A program made the translations under genes and the position numbers. The notes beneath the pieces are model-generated. The model was not told the DNA's origin. It saw only the letters and a list, made by a program, of their open reading frames with translations, and did not search any database. From assembly GCF_900186535.1 (NCBI RefSeq), contig NZ_FYDE01000003.1, positions 1 to 64,000 of the forward strand: a stretch of DNA of 64,000 nucleotides, given 5' to 3'. Each line of letters begins with the position of its first letter. Within the stretch, counting starts at the first letter, position 1. Shown piece by piece: positions 49,783-59,702 of the stretch. Source of the stretch: Marasmitruncus massiliensis (GTDB taxonomy: Bacteria > Bacillota > Clostridia > Oscillospirales > Ruminococcaceae).

Positions 49783-50213
49783 TGCTTCTGCCGAAAAGAG
49801 TAAAGTACCGCAGGGTACACAGAGGGCGCCTGACCGGTAAAGCCTACAGGGGCAACACGGTCACTTACGGTGAGTATGGCCTTCAGGCGCTGGAGCCGGC
49901 TTGGGTCACTTCCAATCAGATCGAGGCCGCCCGTATCGCAATGACTCGTTATATTAAGCGCGGCGGTCAGGTTTGGATCAAGATTTTCCCTGATAAGCCG
50001 ATTACAGAAAAGCCCGCCGAGACCCGAATGGGTTCCGGTAAAGGCAGCCCGGAGTATTGGGTTGCAGTCGTGAAGCCGGGCCGCGTGATGTTTGAAATCA
50101 GCGGTGTGTCTGAAGATCTTGCCCGCGAGGCAATGAGACTTGCTGCCCACAAGCTTCCGATCAAATGCAAATTTGTTTCAAAGGAAACCGAGGAAAAGGG
50201 GAGTGAAGAGTAA
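49782..50213 (+). CDS. rplP: 50S ribosomal protein L16
   Basis: L16 helps place tRNA in the A site. The 143-residue product starts [16 protein letters not shown] and has [16 protein letters not shown] and [18 protein letters not shown]. It overlaps both neighbours by one base (TAATG at each end), indicating coupled translation of rpsC-rplP-rpmC. Confidence 0.98.
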   Translation: MLLPKRVKYRRVHRGRLTGKAYRGNTVTYGEYGLQALEPAWVTSNQIEAARIAMTRYIKRGGQVWIKIFPDKPITEKPAETRMGSGKGSPEYWVAVVKPGRVMFEISGVSEDLAREAMRLAAHKLPIKCKFVSKETEEKGSEE

Positions 50214-50413
50214 TGAAGGCAAGCGAGATGAGAGAACTGTCCGCAGCGGAATTAACCCAGAAGCTGTCTGACCTCAAAGCCGAGCTTTTTAACCTTCGCT
50301 TCCAGCACGCTATAAACCAGCTTGAAAACCCGATGCGTTTGAACGCTGTCAAAAAGGACATTGCGAAAATCAAAACTCTGATTCGGGCAAACGAGCTCAA
50401 GAACGTGCAGTAA
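50213..50413 (+). CDS. rpmC: 50S ribosomal protein L29
   Basis: L29 is a small helical protein near the tunnel exit. The 66-residue product has [14 protein letters not shown] and [15 protein letters not shown]. It starts on the last base of the rplP stop. Confidence 0.98.
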   Translation: MKASEMRELSAAELTQKLSDLKAELFNLRFQHAINQLENPMRLNAVKKDIAKIKTLIRANELKNVQ

Positions 50414-50435
50414 GCGGAAGGGAGGACGACGGTAA

Positions 50436-50693
50436 ATGAGCGAAAGAAATCTCAGAAAGACCCGTGTTGGCATGGTTGTCAGCGACAAAATGGACAAAAC
50501 GGTTGTAGTCGCCATTGAAGACAACGTGAAACACCCCCTTTACAAAAAAATCATCAAACGCACCACGAAGTTCAAGGCACATGACGAGAACAACGAATGC
50601 GGAATTGGCGATAAAGTAGAGATTATGGAAACCCGCCCCCTGTCCAAGGACAAAAGGTGGAGGGTCACCGAGATCATTGCAAAGGCGAAATAA
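50436..50693 (+). CDS. rpsQ: 30S ribosomal protein S17
   Basis: S17 is a primary 16S-binding protein with an OB fold. The 85-residue product has [18 protein letters not shown] and [24 protein letters not shown] lies upstream of the ATG. Confidence 0.98.
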   Translation: MSERNLRKTRVGMVVSDKMDKTVVVAIEDNVKHPLYKKIIKRTTKFKAHDENNECGIGDKVEIMETRPLSKDKRWRVTEIIAKAK

Positions 50694-50725
50694 GCAACTA
50701 ATCCGACCGAAAGGAGGAACGCACT

Positions 50726-51094
50726 GTGATACAGATGCAGACCTATCTCAAAGTAGCTGACAACACCGGCGCCAAGGAACTTATGTGCATCAGAGTGTTG
50801 GGCGGCTCACGCAGGAGATACGCCAATATTGGCGACGTGGTAGTGGCTTCCGTCAAGAAAGCTGCCCCCGGCGGCCAGGTAAAAAAAGGCGATGTAGTAA
50901 AAGCAGTAATCGTTCGTTCCGCCAAAGGTGTACGCCGGGATGACGGCACATACATCCGTTTTGACGAGAATGCGGCGGTTATCATTAAAGAGGATAAAAA
51001 TCCCAAGGGCACACGTATTTTTGGACCAGTGGCGAGGGAACTCCGCGAAAAGGAGTACCTCAAGATATTAAGCCTCGCGCCTGAGGTACTGTAA
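50726..51094 (+). CDS. rplN: 50S ribosomal protein L14
   Basis: L14 forms part of the subunit interface. The 122-residue product has [19 protein letters not shown] and the conserved [14 protein letters not shown]. Start is GTG at 50726, with AAAGGAGG upstream. Confidence 0.98.
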   Translation: MIQMQTYLKVADNTGAKELMCIRVLGGSRRRYANIGDVVVASVKKAAPGGQVKKGDVVKAVIVRSAKGVRRDDGTYIRFDENAAVIIKEDKNPKGTRIFGPVARELREKEYLKILSLAPEVL

Positions 51095-51108
51095 TGGAGG
51101 GCTCGAAA

Positions 51109-51432
51109 GTGAATAAACTTCACGTGAAAAAGGGCGATACAGTAATCGTTCTGTCCGGTAAGGACAAGGGCAAAAAGGGCAAGGTTCTTGAGGTAAGCCC
51201 GAAGGAGCAGAAAGTGATCGTCGAGGGCATCAACATGATGACCAAACACCTGAAACCCCGCAAGATGGGCGATCAGGGCGGCATTGTGAAGGCCGAGGGC
51301 GCCCTGTATGCTTCTAAGGTGATGCTTGTTTGCCCCAAATGCGGCAAACCCACAAGAATTGCCCATAAGATCCTGAAGGACGGTTCTAAAGAACGCCTGT
51401 GTAAAAATTCCAAGTGCGGTGAAACTTTTTAA
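51109..51432 (+). CDS. rplX: 50S ribosomal protein L24
   Basis: L24 starts 50S assembly and has a KOW fold. The 107-residue product has [21 protein letters not shown] and a C-terminal zinc-ribbon-like tail (CPKCGKPTR, later CKNSKCG). The GTG at 51109 is preferred because GGAGGG lies eight bases upstream; an in-frame ATG at 51094, overlapping the rplN stop, contains that site and so is less likely. Confidence 0.95.
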   Translation: MNKLHVKKGDTVIVLSGKDKGKKGKVLEVSPKEQKVIVEGINMMTKHLKPRKMGDQGGIVKAEGALYASKVMLVCPKCGKPTRIAHKILKDGSKERLCKNSKCGETF

Positions 51433-51448
51433 GTAAGGAGGATACATC

Positions 51449-51988
51449 ATGGCAAGATTAAAAGACCAGTACAAGAGCGAAATGGCTCCTGCGCTGATGA
51501 AAAAGTTTGGTTATACTTCTGTCATGCAGATCCCCAAGCTTGATAAAGTTGTCATCAACGTTGGCTGCGGAGAAGCGAGAGATAACCCCAAGGTTATTGA
51601 CGCGATCATGAACGACCTTGCAAAGATCACCGGTCAAAAGGCGACCATTTGCAAAGCGAAAAAATCCGTCGCTAACTTCAAGCTTCGTGAAGGCATGAAC
51701 ATCGGTGCAAAGGTTACCCTGCGGGGAAACGTGATGTACGAGTTTGTTGACCGGCTGTTCAGCGTTGCGCTTCCGCGCGTGCGCGATTTCCGCGGCATCA
51801 ACCCCAACGGGTTCGATGGCAGAGGCAACTATAACATGGGCCTCAAGGAACAGCTGATCTTTCCGGAGATCGAGTTTGATAAGATCGACAAGGTAAGAGG
51901 TATGGATATCTGCTTTGTCACCACTGCGAAGACCGATGAAGAGTCCCGCGAGCTTCTGACGCTCATGGGCGCTCCATTTGCGAAGTAA
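51449..51988 (+). CDS. rplE: 50S ribosomal protein L5
   Basis: L5 binds 5S rRNA and contacts tRNA in the P site. The 179-residue product has [40 protein letters not shown] and [18 protein letters not shown] precedes the ATG. Confidence 0.98.
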   Translation: MARLKDQYKSEMAPALMKKFGYTSVMQIPKLDKVVINVGCGEARDNPKVIDAIMNDLAKITGQKATICKAKKSVANFKLREGMNIGAKVTLRGNVMYEFVDRLFSVALPRVRDFRGINPNGFDGRGNYNMGLKEQLIFPEIEFDKIDKVRGMDICFVTTAKTDEESRELLTLMGAPFAK

Positions 51989-52000
51989 GGAGGAATCACT

Positions 52001-52186
52001 GTGGCAAAAACATCCATGAAAATCAAGCAGCAGCGCCCGGCGAAGTTTTCCACAAGAGAATACACCCGGTGCAAAATCTGCGGCAGACCACATGCTTACC
52101 TTCGCAAATTCGGCATCTGCCGTATCTGCTTCAGAGAGCTGGCCTACAAAGGGCAGATTCCGGGCGTAAGGAAAGCAAGCTGGTAA
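52001..52186 (+). CDS. rpsZ: 30S ribosomal protein S14 type Z
   Basis: This is the short zinc-binding form of S14. The 61-residue product has the four-Cys motif [20 protein letters not shown], followed by [18 protein letters not shown]. Start is GTG with AAGGAGG upstream. The zinc-free S14 paralogue, if present, is outside the window. Confidence 0.97.
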   Translation: MAKTSMKIKQQRPAKFSTREYTRCKICGRPHAYLRKFGICRICFRELAYKGQIPGVRKASW

Positions 52187-52218
52187 AACAAAGCTGAGCT
52201 ATAAAGGAGGTTGACGGC

Positions 52219-52617
52219 ATGCATATCACCGATACAATCGCTGACATGCTGACACGTATCAGAAACGCAAACAACGCGAAACATGATACTGTTGATATTC
52301 CTGCTTCCAACATGAAGAAAGCAATCGCTCAGATTTTGTTGGATGAAGGATATATAAAAGCGTTCCAGGTCGTCGAGGACGGCAAGCAGGGCACGATCCG
52401 TGTGGCCCTGAAATACGGGCAGGGCAAGACCCCGATCATTCAGGGCCTTCGCAGGGTTTCCAAACCCGGCCTGCGCATTTACACCAGCTGTGAGGAAATG
52501 CCCCGCGTTATGAAGGGTCTCGGCACCGCCATTCTCTCCACGAACAAAGGCGTTATGACCGACAAACAGGCTCGTAGTGAGAATGTTGGCGGCGAAGTCC
52601 TCGCATTCATCTGGTAA
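52219..52617 (+). CDS. rpsH: 30S ribosomal protein S8
   Basis: S8 binds the central domain of 16S rRNA and in E. coli represses the spc operon. The 132-residue product has [18 protein letters not shown] and the C-terminal [26 protein letters not shown] precedes the ATG. Confidence 0.98.
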   Translation: MHITDTIADMLTRIRNANNAKHDTVDIPASNMKKAIAQILLDEGYIKAFQVVEDGKQGTIRVALKYGQGKTPIIQGLRRVSKPGLRIYTSCEEMPRVMKGLGTAILSTNKGVMTDKQARSENVGGEVLAFIW

Positions 52618-52632
52618 GGGGAGGTACAGACG

Positions 52633-53178
52633 ATGAGTAGAATTGGTAGAAAGCCCATCACTGTGCCTGCGGGCGTTGACGTCAAGATTGACGGCAGCAC
52701 AGTTACCGTCAAAGGCCCTAAAGGCACTTTGACCCAGAGCTTCCGCCCGGAAATGAATATCGCGCTGGAAAACGGCGAGATCCTCGTTACCAGGCCGAAC
52801 GATGAGAAATTTGAAAAGAGCGTCCATGGGCTCACCAGAACGCTGATTGCCAACATGGTTCACGGCGTTACCGAGGAATTCCACAAGGAGCTCGAGATCA
52901 ACGGCGTCGGTTACCGTGCTGCGAAGCAGGGTAAAAAGCTTGTCATGACCCTTGGTTATTCGCACCAGGTGTTCATGGAAGACACTGCCGACATCACAAT
53001 TGACGTGCCTGCGCCTAACAAGATCATTATCCATGGCCCCGACAAGCAGAAGGTTGGCCAGTTTGCGGCGGAAGTCCGCGAGAAACGCCCGCCTGAACCG
53101 TATAAGGGCAAAGGAATCAAGTATATCAACGAAGTGATCATCCGTAAGGAAGGCAAAGCAGGCAAGGGCAAGAAGTAA
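52633..53178 (+). CDS. rplF: 50S ribosomal protein L6
   Basis: L6 lies near the sarcin-ricin loop. The 181-residue product has [34 protein letters not shown] and the C-terminal [11 protein letters not shown]-like [22 protein letters not shown] lies upstream, 15 bp after rpsH. Confidence 0.98.
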   Translation: MSRIGRKPITVPAGVDVKIDGSTVTVKGPKGTLTQSFRPEMNIALENGEILVTRPNDEKFEKSVHGLTRTLIANMVHGVTEEFHKELEINGVGYRAAKQGKKLVMTLGYSHQVFMEDTADITIDVPAPNKIIIHGPDKQKVGQFAAEVREKRPPEPYKGKGIKYINEVIIRKEGKAGKGKK

Positions 53179-53196
53179 TCGAAGGAGTGAATCAAC

Positions 53197-53556
53197 ATGA
53201 TAACAAAGCCTGACAAAAATACAGCCAGACTGAAAAGGCATGTAAGAGTCAGAGCAAAGATTGGCGGCACGCCCGAGTGCCCTCGTCTTGATGTTTTCCG
53301 CTCCGCTAAACACATTTATGCCCAGATTATTGACGATGCCAACGGCGTGACCCTTTGCGCGGCATCTTCAATGGACAAGGATTTCGAAGGTTTTGGCGGT
53401 AATAAGGAAGCAGCAAAGAAGGTCGGCGCAGCACTTGCGAAAAAAGCGGCCGAAAAGGGCATTGAGAATGTTGTCTTCGACCGTGGCGGCTATATCTATC
53501 ACGGACGTGTGAAAGAACTTGCTGAAGCGGCTCGTGAAGGCGGCCTCAAATTCTAA
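53197..53556 (+). CDS. rplR: 50S ribosomal protein L18
   Basis: L18 binds 5S rRNA in the central protuberance. The 119-residue product has [20 protein letters not shown] and the C-terminal [31 protein letters not shown] precedes the ATG. Confidence 0.98.
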   Translation: MITKPDKNTARLKRHVRVRAKIGGTPECPRLDVFRSAKHIYAQIIDDANGVTLCAASSMDKDFEGFGGNKEAAKKVGAALAKKAAEKGIENVVFDRGGYIYHGRVKELAEAAREGGLKF

Positions 53557-53571
53557 GAAGGAGGGATACTT

Positions 53572-54072
53572 TTGGCTCTTATCGATGCAAGCAAATACGA
53601 GCTCACAGAGCGCGTGGTAGCAATCAACCGCGTTTCCAAAACAGTGAAGGGCGGACGCATTTTTAAGTTCGCGGCGCTTGTTGTTGTCGGCGACGGCAAT
53701 GGCATGGTGGGCTTCGGGCTTGGTAAAGCGGGCGAGGTACCCGACGCAATCCGCAAGGGTATTGAGGACGCGAAAAAGAATCTGCATAAGATCTCGCTGA
53801 AGGGCACAACCATTCCCCACGAGATCATCGGTGTATACGGCGCGGGCAGAGTGCTCATGAAGCCGGCTCCGCAAGGTACCGGCGTTATCGCCGGCGGCCC
53901 TGTGCGTGCAGTGCTGGAGGTTGCGGGCATCAGGGACATCCGCACGAAGTCCCTTCGCTCCAATAACCCCTGCAACGTTGTCAGCGCAACCATCCAGGGG
54001 CTGTGTGCCCTGCGTGATGCAGAGCAGGTAGCTGCGGTGCGCGGCAAGTCCGTTAAGGATATTATTGGTTAA
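53572..54072 (+). CDS. rpsE: 30S ribosomal protein S5
   Basis: S5 supports decoding accuracy. The 166-residue product has an S5 domain with [18 protein letters not shown] (the spectinomycin region) and [19 protein letters not shown]. The start is TTG at 53572, with AAGGAGGG upstream; no ATG or GTG fits. Confidence 0.97.
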   Translation: MALIDASKYELTERVVAINRVSKTVKGGRIFKFAALVVVGDGNGMVGFGLGKAGEVPDAIRKGIEDAKKNLHKISLKGTTIPHEIIGVYGAGRVLMKPAPQGTGVIAGGPVRAVLEVAGIRDIRTKSLRSNNPCNVVSATIQGLCALRDAEQVAAVRGKSVKDIIG

Positions 54073-54085
54073 GGAGGAAGCGAAC

Positions 54086-54265
54086 ATGGCACAGCTGAAA
54101 ATCAAGCTCGTCAGGAGTCTTGTCGGCCGCAAAGATGGCCAGATTGCCACCGCGGACTCCTTAGGACTGCGTAAAATCGGCGACGAGACTATTCAACCCG
54201 ATAATGTTGCCACAAAAGGCAAAATCGCGAAAATTTCCCACCTCATTGAGGTTACCGAAGCATAA
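54086..54265 (+). CDS. rpmD: 50S ribosomal protein L30
   Basis: The 59-residue product has the short bacterial L30 pattern: [29 protein letters not shown]. The ATG at 54086 follows AAGGAGG; the frame extends seven codons upstream into rpsE, with no site there. Confidence 0.97.
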   Translation: MAQLKIKLVRSLVGRKDGQIATADSLGLRKIGDETIQPDNVATKGKIAKISHLIEVTEA

Positions 54266-54285
54266 AGCAAGGAGGTGCAGGTAAG

Positions 54286-54726
54286 ATGAAATTGCATGAA
54301 CTTTCCCCGGCGCCCGGTTCCAGCAAAGAAGCATTCCGCAAAGGCAGAGGTGCAGGCTCCGGTAACGGAAAGACTGCCGGTAAGGGACATAAAGGCCAGA
54401 AGGCCCGTTCCGGCGGCGGTGTCAGACCTGGGTTCGAAGGCGGCCAGATGCCCCTTCAGAGGCGCGTACCCAAGAGAGGCTTTGTGAATATCTTTGCCAC
54501 TAAGTACGCAACCATCAACGTTTCCGATCTAGAGAAATTCGAAGACGGAGCGGTTGTGGACGCTCAGGCGCTGCTTGAGTCCGGTCTGATCAAAAAGACC
54601 CTTGGCGGTGTCAAAGTGCTCGGCAATGGCGAACTCACAAAGAAACTCACAGTCAATTGCGCAGCTTTTTCTGCTTCTGCGAAGGAGAAAATTGAAAAAG
54701 CAGGCGGAAAGGCTGAGGTGAAGTAA
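54286..54726 (+). CDS. rplO: 50S ribosomal protein L15
   Basis: L15 is a late assembly protein. The 146-residue product has the glycine-rich N-terminal [22 protein letters not shown] and the C-terminal [19 protein letters not shown]-like end. AAGGAGGTG lies upstream. The end of the gene holds GAGGTG, the ribosome binding site for secY two bases later. Confidence 0.97.
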   Translation: MKLHELSPAPGSSKEAFRKGRGAGSGNGKTAGKGHKGQKARSGGGVRPGFEGGQMPLQRRVPKRGFVNIFATKYATINVSDLEKFEDGAVVDAQALLESGLIKKTLGGVKVLGNGELTKKLTVNCAAFSASAKEKIEKAGGKAEVK

Positions 54727-54728
54727 GA

Positions 54729-56033
54729 ATGTTTACGACCTTAAAGAACGCATGGGGGATTCCGGATTTAAGGAAAAAGATTCTCTTCACCCTGATGATC
54801 ATTGTGCTGTTCCGGCTCGGCGCCGCCGTTCCGGTTCCGTTCCTTGATGCATCTGTTCTTCAAAACATGGTATCGGATACAGGCAACCTTCTGGGCTACT
54901 TGGATATCCTCTCCGGCGGCGCATTTGCCAACGCAACGATTTTTGCGCTGTCAATTACACCGTACATCACTTCTTCCATCGTCATCCAGCTGCTCACAGT
55001 TGCCATTCCGGCTCTGGAGCGCATGGCCAAGGAGGGAGAGGACGGCAGAAAGCAGCTCCAGAAGATCACACGCTACACAACCGTGGGTCTTGCCCTGCTG
55101 CAGGCGTTCGCTTATTACACGATGCTCCGTAACCAGGCGGGGGCAGTGCTGTACACAAGCGGCTTCTCCGGCGTTTTTGCCGCTCTGGTGATCATGGGCG
55201 CGTTCATTGGCGGGGCCATGCTGATTGTCTACATGGGCGAAAGAATTGACGACCACGGTGTCGGAAACGGTATCTCCCTGATCCTTTTCTCAGGTATCGT
55301 TTCCCGCGGTCCGCACGCTCTGCAGAAACTATGGGCTTACTTTAAACTGGCATTCGGCGACAACCCCCAGTCGATCTATCTGCTGACCGTTCCGCTGATC
55401 ATCGTGCTGTTCCTGGCTCTCATTGTTGCGATCATCGTTATGACCAATGCTGAGCGCCGCATCCCGGTGCAGTACGCGAAAAAAGTGGTGGGCCGCAAAA
55501 TGTACGGCGGGCAGTCGACCTTCATCCCCATTAAGGTCAACATGTCCAACGTCATGCCGATCATCTTCGCTTCCTCTCTGTTGGCAATCCCGGGCACCAT
55601 CAAGGCGTTCGTCGATCCTAACGGTACAGGAATGCTTGGCAAGATCCTCGGCGCATTCAACTATAACACATTCCTTTATGCGGCGCTGTATTTCGTCCTG
55701 ATCCTCGCGTTTAACTATTTTTACGTGGCGATCCAGTATAATCCGATCGAAATATCCAACAATCTGCGTAATAACAGCGGTACAATCCCGGGCATCAGAC
55801 CGGGCAGACCGACATCCGATTTCATTGCCAGAATCATCTCCAAGATCACATTGATCGGCGGCGTTGTTTTGGCTCTCATCGCAACCCTGCCTATCGGTGT
55901 TGGCGCGGTGACCAGAATGAATATCTCGCTTGGCGGTACGTCCATCATTATCGTTGTGGGCGTTGCGCTGGATACTTTCAGACAGCTTGAATCTCAGATG
56001 ATGATGCGCCACTATAAGGGCTTCTTAGAGTAA
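54729..56033 (+). CDS. secY: Preprotein translocase subunit SecY
   Basis: SecY is the channel of the Sec translocon. The 434-residue product has ten hydrophobic helices, with the N-terminal LRKKILFTLMIIVLFRLGAAVPVP, the GISPYI-like SITPYITSSIVIQLL, and the cytoplasmic loop with RRIPVQYAKKVVGRKMYGGQSTFIP. Only two bases separate it from rplO, so translation is probably coupled. It carries protein export into the r-protein operon, as is general in bacteria. Confidence 0.98.
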   Translation: MFTTLKNAWGIPDLRKKILFTLMIIVLFRLGAAVPVPFLDASVLQNMVSDTGNLLGYLDILSGGAFANATIFALSITPYITSSIVIQLLTVAIPALERMAKEGEDGRKQLQKITRYTTVGLALLQAFAYYTMLRNQAGAVLYTSGFSGVFAALVIMGAFIGGAMLIVYMGERIDDHGVGNGISLILFSGIVSRGPHALQKLWAYFKLAFGDNPQSIYLLTVPLIIVLFLALIVAIIVMTNAERRIPVQYAKKVVGRKMYGGQSTFIPIKVNMSNVMPIIFASSLLAIPGTIKAFVDPNGTGMLGKILGAFNYNTFLYAALYFVLILAFNYFYVAIQYNPIEISNNLRNNSGTIPGIRPGRPTSDFIARIISKITLIGGVVLALIATLPIGVGAVTRMNISLGGTSIIIVVGVALDTFRQLESQMMMRHYKGFLE

Positions 56034-56047
56034 GGGGAGGAGAAGTT

Positions 56048-56680
56048 ATGAAACTGATACTCCTTGGCGCTCCTGGCGCCGGCAAGGGCACACAGGCGGA
56101 AATCATCTGCGACCGTCTGCACATCCCCGCAATCAGCACCGGAAACATCATCCGGGAAGCACTGAAAAACGGGACCGAAATGGGACTGAAAGCCAAATCC
56201 TATATGGAAGAGGGCAAGCTCGTTCCGGACGATGTGGTGATTGGAATTATTAAAGAGCGTCTTGCACAGGACGACTGCCGGAACGGCTTCATTCTTGACG
56301 GCTTTCCGCGCACCGTTCCTCAGGCGCAGGCGCTTGACGCGATGGGAATCGAAATCGACCGCGTGATCGACATTGAAGTTGCCGATGAGGCGATCGAGAA
56401 GAGAATGGGCGGCAGACGCGTTTGTGAAAAATGCGGCGCCAGCTACCATGTCGAGGTAAAGCCTCCCAAGCAGGAAGGCGTCTGCGACAGGTGCGGCGGA
56501 GGTCTGGTAATCCGCAAGGACGACCAGCCCGAAACCGTCCGTGACCGTCTTGCGGTTTACCATCAGCAAACAGAGCCCCTCAAGGATTATTATGCCGAAA
56601 CCGGCAAACTTAAAATTGTTGTGGGGCAGCAGGAGCTTGAGGAAACAACCAAACTCACTCTTGCAGCTTTGGAGGCGTAG
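56048..56680 (+). CDS. adk: Adenylate kinase
   Basis: Adk interconverts ATP, ADP and AMP. The 210-residue product has the P-loop GAPGAGKGTQ, the AMP-site DGFPRTVPQAQAL, and a LID with a Cys4 zinc site (CEKCGASYH and CDRCGGG), the Gram-positive form. GGGGAGGAG precedes the ATG. map starts three bases after its stop. Confidence 0.98.
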   Translation: MKLILLGAPGAGKGTQAEIICDRLHIPAISTGNIIREALKNGTEMGLKAKSYMEEGKLVPDDVVIGIIKERLAQDDCRNGFILDGFPRTVPQAQALDAMGIEIDRVIDIEVADEAIEKRMGGRRVCEKCGASYHVEVKPPKQEGVCDRCGGGLVIRKDDQPETVRDRLAVYHQQTEPLKDYYAETGKLKIVVGQQELEETTKLTLAALEA

Positions 56681-56683
56681 CGT

Positions 56684-57430
56684 ATGGTCGTGCTGAAAAC
56701 GTCCCAGGAACTTGCGAAGATGAAGAAAGCGGGTTCTGTATCGGCACAGGCGCTACAAGTCGGCGGTGCGGCTGTTCGCCCCGGCATTACTACCGGGGAA
56801 ATCGACCGTATCATAAAGAGCTTTATCCTTTCCAAAGGCGCCAAACCCTCGTTCTTGGGGTATGGTGGTTTTCCGGCCAGCGCATGCATCTCGATCAATG
56901 AGGAAGTCATCCACGGCATCCCCGGTAAACGGGTCATTCAGGAAGGCGATATTGTCAGTATTGACGTTGGAGCCATTCTGGACGGCTATCAAGGGGACAA
57001 CGCGGGAACCTTCGCGGCGGGAAAAGTAAGCGCTGAGGCTCAGGCATTAATGGATGCGACGCAGCAGAGCCTGCTTGCCGCGATTGCGGTGATGCGGCCG
57101 GGCGCGCGTCTGGGAGACATTGGCCATACTGTCCAGTCCTATGTGGAAGCGCGCGGTTTCGGAGTTGTCCGCGAATATGTCGGACACGGAATCGGCCGTA
57201 AAATGCATGAGGAGCCTGAAGTTCCCAACTATGGGCACCCGGGCCACGGCATACGGTTAGTTGCGGGCATGGTACTTGCGGTGGAACCGATGATCACGCA
57301 GCATTCACCGGCGGTGAAAGTACTCGACGACGACTGGACAGTGATAACCGCTGACCATGGACTCGCGGCACACTATGAACACACAATTGCGATTACCGAT
57401 AATGGCCCGGTAATCCTGACCTTGCCTTGA
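56684..57430 (+). CDS. map: Methionine aminopeptidase type I
   Basis: Map removes the initiator Met from new proteins. The 248-residue product has the metal ligands in IDVGAILDGYQGDNAG (two Asp), GHGIG (His), VEPM and YEHTI (Glu), and the conserved His in EEVIHGIP. It starts three bases after adk, using GGAGG within the end of adk. It is adjacent to infA, as in other Firmicutes. Confidence 0.97.
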   Translation: MVVLKTSQELAKMKKAGSVSAQALQVGGAAVRPGITTGEIDRIIKSFILSKGAKPSFLGYGGFPASACISINEEVIHGIPGKRVIQEGDIVSIDVGAILDGYQGDNAGTFAAGKVSAEAQALMDATQQSLLAAIAVMRPGARLGDIGHTVQSYVEARGFGVVREYVGHGIGRKMHEEPEVPNYGHPGHGIRLVAGMVLAVEPMITQHSPAVKVLDDDWTVITADHGLAAHYEHTIAITDNGPVILTLP

Positions 57431-57444
57431 CGGGAGGATATGGG

Positions 57445-57708
57445 ATGCCGACTGAAGCGGGAATCATTGTGCGCTCAACAGCCGGGCATGATGCCCGCGG
57501 ATGGTTTGTGGTTGTTTCAGCAGAAAACGGTTATGTCTGCTTAGCCGACGGCAAAACACGCCTGCTTGAGAAGCCCAAACGCAAAAGCGAAAAACACATC
57601 CGGAAAACCAACACACAGCTGGATTTATCCAGTATCACCACGAACAAAAAGCTGCGGGAAGCCCTTCGGGAATTCCGCGGGAATGAGGGAGGTAATCAGC
57701 TTGTCTAA
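57445..57708 (+). CDS. KOW domain RNA-binding protein (L14e-like)
   Basis: This 87-residue protein is a Firmicute relative of archaeal/eukaryotic ribosomal L14e. It has an N-terminal KOW-like beta domain ([28 protein letters not shown]) and a basic, probably disordered tail. It is found between map and infA in many Clostridia and Bacilli, where it is thought to be ribosome-associated; its role is unproven. The ATG at 57445 follows GGGAGG. Its last eight bases overlap the infA start. Confidence 0.85.
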   Translation: MPTEAGIIVRSTAGHDARGWFVVVSAENGYVCLADGKTRLLEKPKRKSEKHIRKTNTQLDLSSITTNKKLREALREFRGNEGGNQLV

Positions 57709-57919
57709 GGAAGATGTCATCGAAATCGAAGGCATTGTCGTAGAAAGCCTGCCGAATGCGCAGTTCCGCGTCGAGCTGCCGAACGGCCACCAGCTTTTGG
57801 CGCATATATCAGGTAAGCTGCGGATGAATTTCATCCGTATCCTGCCGGGAGACAAGGTCACGCTGGAGATGTCTCCGTATGACCTGACCAAGGGGCGCAT
57901 CACTTGGCGTTCCAAGTAA
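57701..57919 (+). CDS. infA: Translation initiation factor IF-1
   Basis: IF-1 binds the A site during initiation. The 72-residue OB-fold product has the family core [47 protein letters not shown] and ends GRITWRSK. Length is exactly typical. The start is TTG at 57701 with GGGAGG eight bases upstream; it overlaps the KOW gene by eight bases, so translation is coupled. Confidence 0.97.
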   Translation: MSKEDVIEIEGIVVESLPNAQFRVELPNGHQLLAHISGKLRMNFIRILPGDKVTLEMSPYDLTKGRITWRSK

Positions 57920-57975
57920 GCAGCGGCCTTGGCCGTTCGTAAACAATCCACGGGATTTTAAGGAGGTAGTTTCAG

Positions 57976-58089
57976 ATGAAAGTAAGACCTTCCGTTAAGC
58001 CCATTTGCGAGAAGTGTAAAATCATCAAGCGCAAGGGCCGTATCATGGTAATATGCGCAAACCCAAAGCACAAACAGCGTCAGGGCTAA
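57976..58089 (+). CDS. rpmJ: 50S ribosomal protein L36
   Basis: L36 is the smallest ribosomal protein. The 37-residue product is [20 protein letters not shown] and on to a QRQG end, with the Cys/Cys/Cys/His zinc ligands of the zinc-binding form. AAGGAGG precedes the ATG. It lies 56 bp after infA and 33 bp before rpsM. Confidence 0.97.
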   Translation: MKVRPSVKPICEKCKIIKRKGRIMVICANPKHKQRQG

Positions 58090-58122
58090 GTGCAAACCAA
58101 ATAATGGAGGTGCAACAGAAGT

Positions 58123-58491
58123 ATGGCTCGTATAGCTGGCGTTGACCTGCCGAGAGAGAAGCGGGTCGAAATTGGTTTAACCTATATCCTTGGTATAGGC
58201 CGAAAAACCGCTCAGCAAATTCTCGAGTCCACCGGAGTGAATCCTGACATCAGAGTCAAGGATCTTTCCGAGGACGACGTTTCCAAACTGCGTGATTATA
58301 TCGACCACCATGTGCGCGTGGAAGGCGACCTTCGCCGTGAAACAGCGCTGAACATCAAGAGACTGGTCGAAATTGGGTGCTATCGCGGCTTACGCCACAG
58401 AAAGGGTCTTCCTGTCCGCGGACAGAGAACCAAGACCAACGCGCGTACCAGAAAAGGCCCCAAGAAAACAATCGCCAACAAGAAGAAGTAA
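58123..58491 (+). CDS. rpsM: 30S ribosomal protein S13
   Basis: S13 contacts the 50S subunit and P-site tRNA. The 122-residue product has [29 protein letters not shown] and the basic tail [25 protein letters not shown] lies upstream of the ATG. Confidence 0.98.
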   Translation: MARIAGVDLPREKRVEIGLTYILGIGRKTAQQILESTGVNPDIRVKDLSEDDVSKLRDYIDHHVRVEGDLRRETALNIKRLVEIGCYRGLRHRKGLPVRGQRTKTNARTRKGPKKTIANKKK

Positions 58492-58510
58492 TTAGGGAGG
58501 GATATACACG

Positions 58511-58915
58511 ATGGCGAAAGCTATTGCCAACAAAAAGACTGCCACTCGTAGGCGTCGTGAACGCAAGAACATTGAGCGTGGCGCCGCACATATCCAGTCC
58601 ACTTTTAACAACACGATCGTCACGATCACCGACACCCAGGGCAACGCGCTTTCTTGGGCTTCGGCAGGTGGCCTCGGCTTCAGAGGCTCCAGAAAGAGCA
58701 CTCCGTATGCAGCTCAGACTGCGGCCGAAACCGCTGCGAAAGCTGCTATGGAGCATGGCTTAAAGTCGGTTGAAGTTTTTGTTAAGGGACCGGGTGCCGG
58801 CCGTGAGGCTGCTATCCGTGCGCTTCAGGCAGCGGGGCTTGAGGTCAATATGATTAAGGACGTAACTCCGATTCCGCATAACGGATGCCGCCCGCCCAAG
58901 AGAAGACGCGTATAA
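58511..58915 (+). CDS. rpsK: 30S ribosomal protein S11
   Basis: S11 lies on the 30S platform. The 134-residue product has [38 protein letters not shown] and ends [25 protein letters not shown] precedes the ATG. Confidence 0.98.
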   Translation: MAKAIANKKTATRRRRERKNIERGAAHIQSTFNNTIVTITDTQGNALSWASAGGLGFRGSRKSTPYAAQTAAETAAKAAMEHGLKSVEVFVKGPGAGREAAIRALQAAGLEVNMIKDVTPIPHNGCRPPKRRRV

Positions 58916-58978
58916 GCGGCAAAACCAGCCCTAATGTGCTGCTGCACAGGGCGTTAAACCAATCAGGAGGTGCAATTC

Positions 58979-59599
58979 ATGGCAAGATATACCGGTGCTG
59001 TATGCAGACTCTGCCGCAGAGAGAACAAGAAACTGTTCCTCAAGGGTGAAAGATGCTACACCGACAAGTGTGCCGTCAGCCGCAGAGCATCTGTTCCCGG
59101 TCAGCACGGCAAAGCGCGCGCAAGAAAATCTTCCGAATACGGAATTCAGCTTCGCGCAAAACAGCAGACCAGACGTTATTATGGAATCCTCGAAAGCCAG
59201 TTCGCGAAATATTTCGATATGGCTGCACGCAAAGAGGGCGTAACGGGCGAAAACCTGCTGCAAATCTGTGAGAGCCGTCTCGACAACGTTGTTTACAGAC
59301 TGGGCTTTGCTTCTTCCAGAAAAGAAGCCAGACAGCTTGTTCTTCACGGACATTTCACTGTGAACGGCAAAAAAGCCAACATTCCTTCCATCCTGCTGAA
59401 AGCCGGCGATGTTGTTGCGGTGGCTTCCAAGAGCGACAAGATCAAGAATGTGGTTGAGACAATGGCTTCCCGTCCGGTCGCAAAATGGCTGGACTGCAAC
59501 AAGACGAATATGACCGGACGCGTCATCGACCTTCCGAAGCGCGAAGATATTGATCTGGACGTTGAGGAGCATCTGATCGTCGAGTTGTACAGCAAATAA
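58979..59599 (+). CDS. rpsD: 30S ribosomal protein S4
   Basis: S4 starts 30S assembly and helps unwind mRNA. The 206-residue product is the zinc-binding form, with [18 protein letters not shown] and a further Cys, and the S4 RNA-binding domain [22 protein letters not shown]. The ATG at 58979 follows AGGAGGTG; an in-frame GTG three codons earlier overlaps that site. Confidence 0.98.
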   Translation: MARYTGAVCRLCRRENKKLFLKGERCYTDKCAVSRRASVPGQHGKARARKSSEYGIQLRAKQQTRRYYGILESQFAKYFDMAARKEGVTGENLLQICESRLDNVVYRLGFASSRKEARQLVLHGHFTVNGKKANIPSILLKAGDVVAVASKSDKIKNVVETMASRPVAKWLDCNKTNMTGRVIDLPKREDIDLDVEEHLIVELYSK

Positions 59600-59702
59600 T
59601 TGCAGCGCTGCATAGAACGGTTTGCGCTGTGTACGATTTATGGTTACAGGGAAACGAGAATGATACGGCGGGAGCCATTCCGCCAGAGAAGGAGGGTCCA
59701 AT

